Shown here one piece after another: positions 55,800 to 64,000 of a DNA stretch of 64,000 nucleotides (position 1 is the stretch's first letter; the number at the start of each line of letters is the position of its first letter). Source of the stretch: Inia geoffrensis (taxonomy: Eukaryota; Chordata; Mammalia; Artiodactyla; Iniidae). The translations under genes and the position numbers were made by a program. The stretch covers positions 160,414,044 to 160,478,043 of the forward strand of contig CM070901.1 in NCBI GenBank assembly GCA_036417435.1. Reading direction: 5' to 3'. The notes beneath the pieces were generated by a model, which had not been told where the DNA came from, did not search any database, and worked only from the letters and a program-made list of their open reading frames with translations.

Positions 55800-56012
55800 T
55801 TTTTTTTTTTTTTTTTTTTTTGCGGTACATGGGCCCCTCACTGTCGTGGCCTCTCCCGTTGCGGAGCACAGGCTCTGGACGCACAGGCCCAATGGCCATG
55901 GCTCACGGGCCCAGCCGCTCCGCGGCATGTGGGATCTTCCCGGACCGGGGCACGAACCCGTGTCGCCTGCATCGACAGGAGGACTCTCAACCACTGCGCC
56001 ACCTGGGAAGCC
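55800..56012 (-). mobile_element. Short CHR SINE, reversed
   Basis: It runs from a long T tail and gcggtacatgggcccctcac to gcgccacctgggaagcc. The duplicated ccaggtgctttca flanks it. Confidence 0.95.
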
Positions 56013-56499
56013 TTCCAGGTGCTTTCAAACCAACACCTGGATGTTATCTTTGTCCCACCTGCCCCCATCCCACCCACATACTCAGCTCCCCTCAGCGTCG
56101 CTTTCAGTACGTTGAGCTTGGCCTTGAAGCCATCAGCTTGTGGGTGTGTGGATGGATTTGTAAGATCCAGTATATGATGTATCTGTGGTCCCTGCCTCTG
56201 CCTCTGAACATACATGCACACATAACATTTTCCAGTGATGATATGAATGGTGTTTTGGCTAGGGAGGGAGGGTTCATGTGTGTGTCTGTGTGAAGCTGTG
56301 TGTGAGACCCTTCTCTAAAACAGACCCTGTGGCCCAATCTAGAGTTTTCACACCCACTAGTACACACAGGAAACAAGCTCATTTGCAAAGCCACACCACA
56401 AGTGTGAGGGAATGGGTGGCTCGCTGGCCTGCCCAAGGTGCTGAGTAGGAGTAATTCTGGTGCAGACATCCCCCCCACCCTTTGGTGCACAATTTGCAG

Positions 56500-56750
56500 A
56501 AGGGGGTGCCTAACCTCTGTTAAGCACCTACTGCATGCCAGAAACTACCCAGGGCACATCACAGCCATTATTTTCTCTTTGATTCTCCACAGGCACTCTG
56601 TAAGGAGGGATTTATTATTGCCTCTTTACCAATAAGTAAACTGGAGTTCGGAGAAATGAAGCCATTTGTTCAAGGAAATGGCAGAACTGGAACTGTGCCT
56701 GGGTCTACCTGGCTCTGAAATGCATGTCCCTCACACTACACCAAACCTGC
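56500..56750 (-). repeat. MIR relic
   Basis: gttaagcacctactgcatgc and ggcagaactggaactgtgcc in reversed MIR order. Confidence 0.6.
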
Positions 56751-58664
56751 TGGCTCTCTTCTGTTTGGTCTTGCCCTGAGGCCTTTGCCCTCCTGGGACC
56801 CAAGAAACAACCCAGGGACAGTGACCTTGGCTTCATGTCCTAGGTCCTCTGCAGAATGGGCCTTTATCCTTCTCAGAACTGCCTTGACTCTTCCAGGAAG
56901 CCTCCCGGATCACCTAAGGGAAGCCTTCTCCCGTCCTCTGAACCCTCCGCCTATTCTCTTGCTCCGTCACTTGGCCTTTTTTCCCTTAGAGAAGAATCTC
57001 TGTCCCTGAGCCCTGAGGGTGAGGGACCCTGAGTCATCTATCAGCACAGGCTGGGTGGGAGAGGACACGGCTTATGCCCGTCCAGAGTCTGGAGGAGGGT
57101 AGGGATACCCAGGATGTTTTTCAGGCCCCGCAAGAGGCTGCAGGCCTTGGGGCTGGGGACAAAAGAAAGGCTGAGACATGCTGACTCGGTGGAAACTGTG
57201 TTTCAAGAAAAACTCCAAAGGCGGAGAGGGAGGCAGGGGAAACCTGCAAAGTGTGCCTCGGGTGGGGATTTGCCCCATAAACAGCAGGCTGAGAGCTAGA
57301 AAGTGAGGGGCTAGGCAGGGAGCTGACTCTGCTTCCCTGGGCTGCCACCACCTTCCTGGGGTTTGAAACAGGAATCAGCAGGACCCACTGGTCCTACACA
57401 GACAGCAGCAGTGGGAGGGGGGCTAGAGCGGGAGGGAGCAAAGGGAAGAGGGGAGGACTTCCTGCCGACACAATGGCAACTTTCCAGATGGAAGTCCACA
57501 CGGTCCTTGCCCGGGGCCAACTGCACCCCTGTCCGGAATAAAAATAGCCCTTCCTCTTCCCGTCTCCCATCATTCTCTCACCCCCCCCAACTTCCCAGAG
57601 TCAGGTCAGATACTTCCACCCGGGAGGCCCCATGCCAGATGATAAATATCCCTTCACATGCCCATCCGTTCCCAAAGGAAGACTCCTCCTTCTCTCAAAA
57701 AATATTGGTCACTGAGGCTAAAATCACTTCTCACGTGTCCATCTGGATGCTCTGGGTGACTCCTCTCTCTCTCTCAGGAGAGTCTTGTCATTGGGGTCTG
57801 CCCCAGCAACCGGAAGTATTCTTGGGACCCCTGACTCAAGCCTGCCCATCACCTTGCTCCATAGCGGGGGTGTGTCACACCCTAGGCCATCACCCTCTCT
57901 CAGGGCCATTACCCTCTCTGCCTCTGCCTTGCTGACGGACTGCAGGGAGGGTGTGCTTTGCCCCAGCCTGGGCCTCAGGAGGCTCATCCATCATGGGATG
58001 AGGGACTGGATTTGGGGATTTCTGAAGGCCTTTTTAGTACCTGACAGTCCATGTGCCAGATCCCCAAGAAAAATGCTCCCAGTGAGGTGGGGCCTGATGG
58101 CAGGCAGTGTGACAGAGGCAGGAGGTAACAACTACGCAGGAAAGAGGTGATCCGGCTGTTCTGCCTGTCTTCTACCTGACCTCCAGCCAGGTTTTTCTGT
58201 CCCCCAGCCTGAAGGGCTGCTGCATACCTGGGGAGCCTGGCCCCAGGCCCAGCTGCAGCTCTCTGCTATCAGGCCCCCCACCGCAGCCCCTAGACCCCTG
58301 TTCCCAGTACTCCTTACCTGCCCAGCCCAGGAGCCCTCTGGCCCCATTCACATGGTCTTCCTGGCCTAGCCTGGCTGCCCAGACACAGCTTCGGCTCCCC
58401 TCTCCGTCGTAGCCACTGCGTGTCTCCCCGCGCCCACGTCCCACCCTGACTTCCTGCCGCCTCCTGAGGGCCCCAGCAGCCCAACCACAGGCCTCCAGCA
58501 CCCCAAGCTTCCTGCTGCCATAGCCCCCCACCTCTCAGCCCTCAGGGGTCCTATACGTCTTCAGTCCAGGCCCTACTCACCCTGAAGGTGGCACTTGGAG
58601 GTGAGGGAGGATATTTGATAGAACTTCCCCCCCGCCCTCCCAGGGTGCACCTGGACAAGAGATT

Positions 58665-59380
58665 CAAGGGCAGCCTTGAAACCCCACTGAGCGGGAGACA
58701 AACAGACACCCACTCAGCTTTCAGTGAAGGGCAAGTAGCACTGCTGTCACAGTCTGAGAGCTGGGTGACCCTATCATTACAGTCGGAGGGCAAAACTAAC
58801 ATCACTTCAGAGTCAGAGGAGAGGACAGCATCCCTGTAACATCACTGGAGAGCAGACACCCGTGTTCCAGTCAGATAGATACCAGGCTCACACAGCTGCT
58901 AGACACAGCCATGCCATCTCAGGGCACAGGACAATAGTTTATTATATGCAGAGCGTAGGCTAACACCCCTCTTACGGACAGAACACTGGACAACAGGCTA
59001 TTTAAGAAGGCGGGCAGAACAACCTCTTGTCTTTAAAGGGGGCAGAGTAACAGCCTCTGTCGTGGGCAGAGGGCAGGACAACCCCCCTAATTATAGTTGG
59101 AGAGTAGGGCAACCCTTCTAACCAGGTAGAGGCGAGACCACAGCTCCTGTCAGAGGCACAGGGCCTGACACCACCTCCTGCAACAGGTGGGAGACAGAAC
59201 AGACACTCCTGCCCAGGCACCCAGGTGCAGGCAGCAGACTGGCCGCCCCTTCTGTTATAGGCAGGAGGCGGGGACCTTGTCACAGCAGCAAGCAGGTCAA
59301 CAATCTCCCTTTCTTCAGGGGCCAGCCTGAGGGTGACATCCGTCAGAGGCTGAGGGCCAGGCCACCAGCATTATGAGGAA
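58665..59380. repeat. Degenerate minisatellite, unit about 31 bases
   Basis: About 20 diverged units, each roughly 27-36 bases. Each opens with a ggcagg/aggaca-type purine block, then caacc or cacc, a pyrimidine run, and a closing caggyagag. The best preserved units are in 59010-59210. Confidence 0.6.
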
Positions 59381-59789
59381 CTCTAGGTGGCCTCTCTCAG
59401 GCCCAAGAGCTGGGCCTTGACCTCACCGGCGGAAAGCATAAATATGTTGCCACCGCCTAAGCCTGCCCTGGGGGAGCGGGCTGGGGGAGGGGAGCCCACA
59501 GAGCATTGTTGGGGTTTGCAAGGCTGTGTGCACCTCAGCTGCGGAGGGAAGGGGGAGACAGGAAATGGGTGGGGGGAAGAGGAAGCCTGAGCTGGAAAGT
59601 CAGACAAAGAGGGTAGCACAGAAACAAAAGGCGAGAAATATAAAAAACAAAAAAACAAAAACCTACCGAATGACACAGAGCCCAGAGACCCAGCTGCGGG
59701 CCCCAGCTCCCCTTGCTGTGAACCTGAGCACTTCACAGTCCATCTCTGGGCCTCAGCGCAACAGCAAGAACACCACTGGGGCTAGTAAT

Positions 59790-60010
59790 AATACATAATA
59801 ATGCACATTTATTGAGGGTTTACAGTGCATTATCTCACTTCAGATGTATCCAACTACTTGTGGAGTGAGAATTAGCATTTCCATTTTAAAGACAAAGAAA
59901 CAGATGCAGGGGTTAAGGGACCTCCTCAGAGTCTCATTATCAATAGAAATCAGCGGTGGAGCTGCCACTGAACCTGGGTCTACCAGATCCTGCGTTCTTC
60001 AGCTGCCCAT
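59790..60010 (-). repeat. MIR relic downstream of FAM167B
   Basis: catttattgagggtttacag, cattttaaagacaaagaaac and gtggagctgccactgaacct. Confidence 0.65.
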
Positions 60011-60229
60011 TTACCTACGTCACCTTCCATGGGGGTGATTTAGAATTTTAAGTTCTTTTCCAGTTCTGATCCTGATAAGATAGAGCAACAGAAGTGGAGC
60101 TGTGGGGACGATGGGGATCCATCCGTCCATCTCCACCCCCAAGGCCAGCCTTCTCTCCGGCAGTAGAATCCCCGGTCCCGGCGACAAGTGACATACAGCC
60201 ACGCTGGGCCTGAGTAAATGACTGCAGGG

Positions 60230-60493
60230 ACCTGGATGGGAAGCAGAGGTTTATTGAGCAGCCGGGGAGTCTGTGAACGCCTCTCCTTCCTCCACACCGT
60301 CCCCCCTCCCCCATCTGGGGCAGCGGGGGCGACAAGATGCAGGGGCTTTAAGCTCCCAGAGCTCTGAGCATCTCCCGGACTCTCCCCGCAGCGGTCTCCA
60401 TGTGCTGGCTCCTCCGGGGCACCCCTCCTTTCCTTCTTCCCAGGTGGGCTGGGGAATGGATAGCGGGTGGCGAGGCAGGCACGCGGGTGCACC
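60230..60493 (-). other. FAM167B: FAM167B 3' UTR with polyadenylation signal
   Basis: AATAAA lies at 60255-60250 on the minus strand (GCTCAATAAACC), about 240 bases after the stop. It is the first canonical signal downstream, so the transcript probably ends near 60230. Confidence 0.7.
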
Positions 60494-62335
<1,842 letters not shown>

Positions 62336-62527
62336 TCCCTTTTTAAAACTTTGTATTGAAATATAACACACACAGAAAAATTTACATGTCATAAATACAT
62401 GGCTTGCTGAATTCTCCCAAACTGAACACACTTATGTAAGTGGTACCTAGAGCAAGCAAAGGAGTATTACTATCATCCAGGAAGCCACTTTTGTGCTCCT
62501 GGCCTATCACAACTCTCCTAAGGGTAA
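62336..62527 (+). mobile_element. Ancient L1-like repeat, left half
   Basis: The text ttgtattgaaatataacaca, ctgaattctcccaaactgaa and gaagccacttttgtgctcct matches a common ancient mammalian L1 3' repeat. It stops abruptly at ctcctaagggtaa and resumes at 63936 after a 1.4 kb insertion. Confidence 0.6.
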
Positions 62528-62763
62528 TGTAACCAAGCATAGGGCTCGCTCATGTGCCTGCAGCGCAAAAAGCCAAGCTCTGACAGGGTGTTTGCAGCAA
62601 AGTAAGGGTTTATTGTAGGGAGCCAAGCAGGGGAATAAAAGCCAAGCCTCAGCTCCACTCCAGCTTGGTCTTTGAATGTTGGGGTTTTTTTAAAAAAGGG
62701 GAAGAAAAACAATTTTTTAATAAATAAAAAATAAAGTAAAAAAATAAAAAAGAGGAAGAACCC

Positions 62764-62883
62764 GACTTCCCTGGTGGTCCAGTGGTTAAGACTCCACACT
62801 TCCACCACAGCAGGCACAGGTTCAATCCCTGGTGGGGGAAGTTCTGCATGCCGCGTGGTGTGACCAAAAAAACCCCCCAAAAC
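62764..62883 (+). mobile_element. tRNA-derived SINE inside the solo LTR
   Basis: It runs from gacttccctggtggtccagt to gcgtggtgtgaccaaaaaaa. Confidence 0.87.
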
Positions 62884-62958
62884 AACAACAAAAAAAAAAC
62901 GGGAAGAACAAAGAGGCTGAGATTAGCCATCATCTTGTGACGTTTCTGTGACATTTCT

Positions 62959-63174
62959 TTCTTTTTTTTTTTTTTTTTTTTTTGCTGTACACGGGCCTCT
63001 CACTGCTGTGACCTCTCCCGTTGCGGAGCACAGGCTCCAGATGCGCAGGCTCAGCGGCCATGGCTTACGGGCCCAGCTGCTCTGCGGCATGTGGGATCCT
63101 CCCGGACCGGGGCACAAACCCGTGTCCCCTGCATCGGCAGGTGGACTCTCAACCACTGCGCCACCAGGGAAGCC
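62959..63174 (-). mobile_element. Short CHR SINE inside the solo LTR
   Basis: Reversed copy. The duplicated gtgacatttctt flanks it at 62949 and 63178. Confidence 0.95.
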
Positions 63175-63387
63175 CCGTGACATTTCTTAATCGTTGTTTC
63201 AGGGGTCAGAATGTCTCTGGTTTATGATTACCTGGCCAGGTGGTCCACAGCTAGGGGCTGATGAGCTGTTACCTCATCTTGTCTTAGAGAAACAACTTGA
63301 ATTTGTATGTTAATGATGATACCTAGAAAGCAGTTTCAGTACATTAATGATGTTATTGGCAGCAGCAATTTTAGACTTCTGACTCTG

Positions 63388-63800
63388 TGTTTGTTTGTTT
63401 TAGTTTTTCTGGCCATGCCACAAGGCAGGTGGGAGTTTAGTTCCCTACCAGTGATGGAACCCGTGCTTCCTACAGTGGAAGTGTGGAGTCTTTTTTTTAT
63501 TTATTCTATTTATTTTATTTTTGGCTGTGTTGGGTCTTCATTACTGTGGGCACGGGATTTCTCTAGTTGTTGTGGTGTGCAGGCTTCTCATTGCAGTGGC
63601 TTCTCTTTGTTGTGGAGCATGGGCACTAGGCACGCGGGCTTCAGTAGTTGTGGTACGCGGGCTCTAGAGTGCAGGCTCAGCAGTTGTGGCGCACAGGCTT
63701 AGTTGCTCTGCAGCATGTGGGATCTTCCCAGACCAGGGCTCGAACCTGTGTCCCCTGAATTGGCAGGCAGATTCTTAACCACTGCGCCACAAGGGAAGTC
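63388..63800 (-). mobile_element. Two reversed SINEs, one inserted in the other
   Basis: A truncated older copy (63388-63490, ctggccatgccacaaggcag to gaagtgtggagtc) abuts a long CHR copy (63491-63800). The duplicated ctgactctg encloses the pair. Confidence 0.85.
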
Positions 63801-63935
63801 CCTGACTCTGGATGATTAGTGTTCATTTAGCACAGGATTGAAGTCAGAGGGGACATAAAAGAGAGTAAAGTTTTGGATAGAGAGATTAATCATAAACTCA
63901 GTAAGGAATCTTGGTTTTAGGGGGACTTGGTTTCA

Positions 63936-64000
63936 GTAATACTACCTTAATTTGACAGCATAGATTAGTTTTGCCTTTTTGTATACTTTCTAGAGGCTCT
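63936..64000 (+). mobile_element. Ancient L1-like repeat, right half
   Basis: The phrase gacagcatagattagttttg is the expected continuation of the repeat left at 62527. The pieces were separated by the insertion at 62528-63935. It runs off the window. Confidence 0.55.

Larger units (their letters stand above)
47500..60229. other. FAM167B-LCK intergenic interval
   Basis: 12.7 kb without a recognised coding exon. It holds a CA microsatellite (48029-48075), an L2 end (48125-48465), SINEs (48682, 49328, 52045, 55800), an L1 3' end (50411-50883), a GGAA/GAAA tract (52403-52556), MIRs (53925, 55005, 56500, 59790) and a degenerate minisatellite (58665-59380). In 51000-51630, 52570-53900 and 56760-58650 no repeat family is evident. 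In human the distal LCK promoter lies close to FAM167B, so a non-coding LCK exon is expected in the upper part; I could not pinpoint it. Confidence 0.65.
62528..63935 (-). mobile_element. Probable solo LTR of an endogenous retrovirus, with SINEs nested inside
   Basis: The insertion begins TG at 62528 and ends CA at 63935 (plus strand), and is flanked by the 4-base duplication gtaa (62524-62527 and 63936-63939). The minus strand has AATAAA at 62614-62609 followed by CCCTTACTTTGCTGC, typical of an LTR R/U5 junction, about 80 bases before the end. Removing the nested SINEs leaves about 650 bases, a plausible LTR length. No retroviral coding sequence is present. The family is not identified. Confidence 0.55.

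Noticed and set aside
58665..59380. CRISPR-like regularly spaced repeats
   Set aside because: Units are contiguous and diverged with no constant spacers, and the DNA is mammalian; a minisatellite explains it.

Overview
This window is mammalian nuclear DNA and almost certainly cetacean. It holds multi-exon genes with GT-AG introns, and more than 30 copies of tRNA-derived CHR-type SINEs (5' end gggcttccctggtggcgcag). The short SINE class, with the tail ccgcgtaccgc, is typical of whales and dolphins. Hippopotamus cannot be excluded from sequence alone. Three genes lie on the minus strand, in the same order and relative orientation as human 1p35 (FAM167B, LCK, HDAC1). No bacterial, plasmid or phage features are present. 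Layout from high to low coordinate, which is the direction of transcription: 62.3-64.0 kb is an ancient L1-like repeat split by a probable solo LTR that itself carries SINEs. FAM167B has 2 coding exons at 61608-60494 and encodes 163 residues. 60.2-47.2 kb is the FAM167B-LCK interval, with a degenerate ~31 bp minisatellite, a GGAA/GAAA microsatellite, MIR/L2 relics and SINEs; the distal LCK promoter is expected there by analogy with human. LCK has 12 coding exons at 47170-39195 and splices to exactly 509 residues, with every catalytic and regulatory residue present. 38.7-35.9 kb is a short spacer. HDAC1 starts in a CpG island at about 35.6 kb; its first four coding exons (35563-35515, 29425-29313, 9987-9870, 242-168) encode residues 1-118, and the rest of the gene lies beyond base 1. 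The three large HDAC1 introns fill about half the window and are packed with retroelements. Intron 2 holds a near-full-length but dead L1 in antisense orientation with four SINEs inside it. Intron 3 holds two 5'-truncated L1s in sense orientation, lying end to end and sharing one target-site sequence three times. LCK is the Src-family kinase of T-cell receptor signalling, HDAC1 is a nuclear class I histone deacetylase, and FAM167B is poorly characterised. The three are neighbours but not an operon or pathway unit. I found no undescribed multi-gene system. The most noteworthy signals are the repeat architecture (same-site double L1 insertion, inverted near-identical L1s flanking HDAC1 exon 3, a shared palindromic L1 marker), the hidden minisatellite, and the LTR insertion with a 4 bp target duplication.
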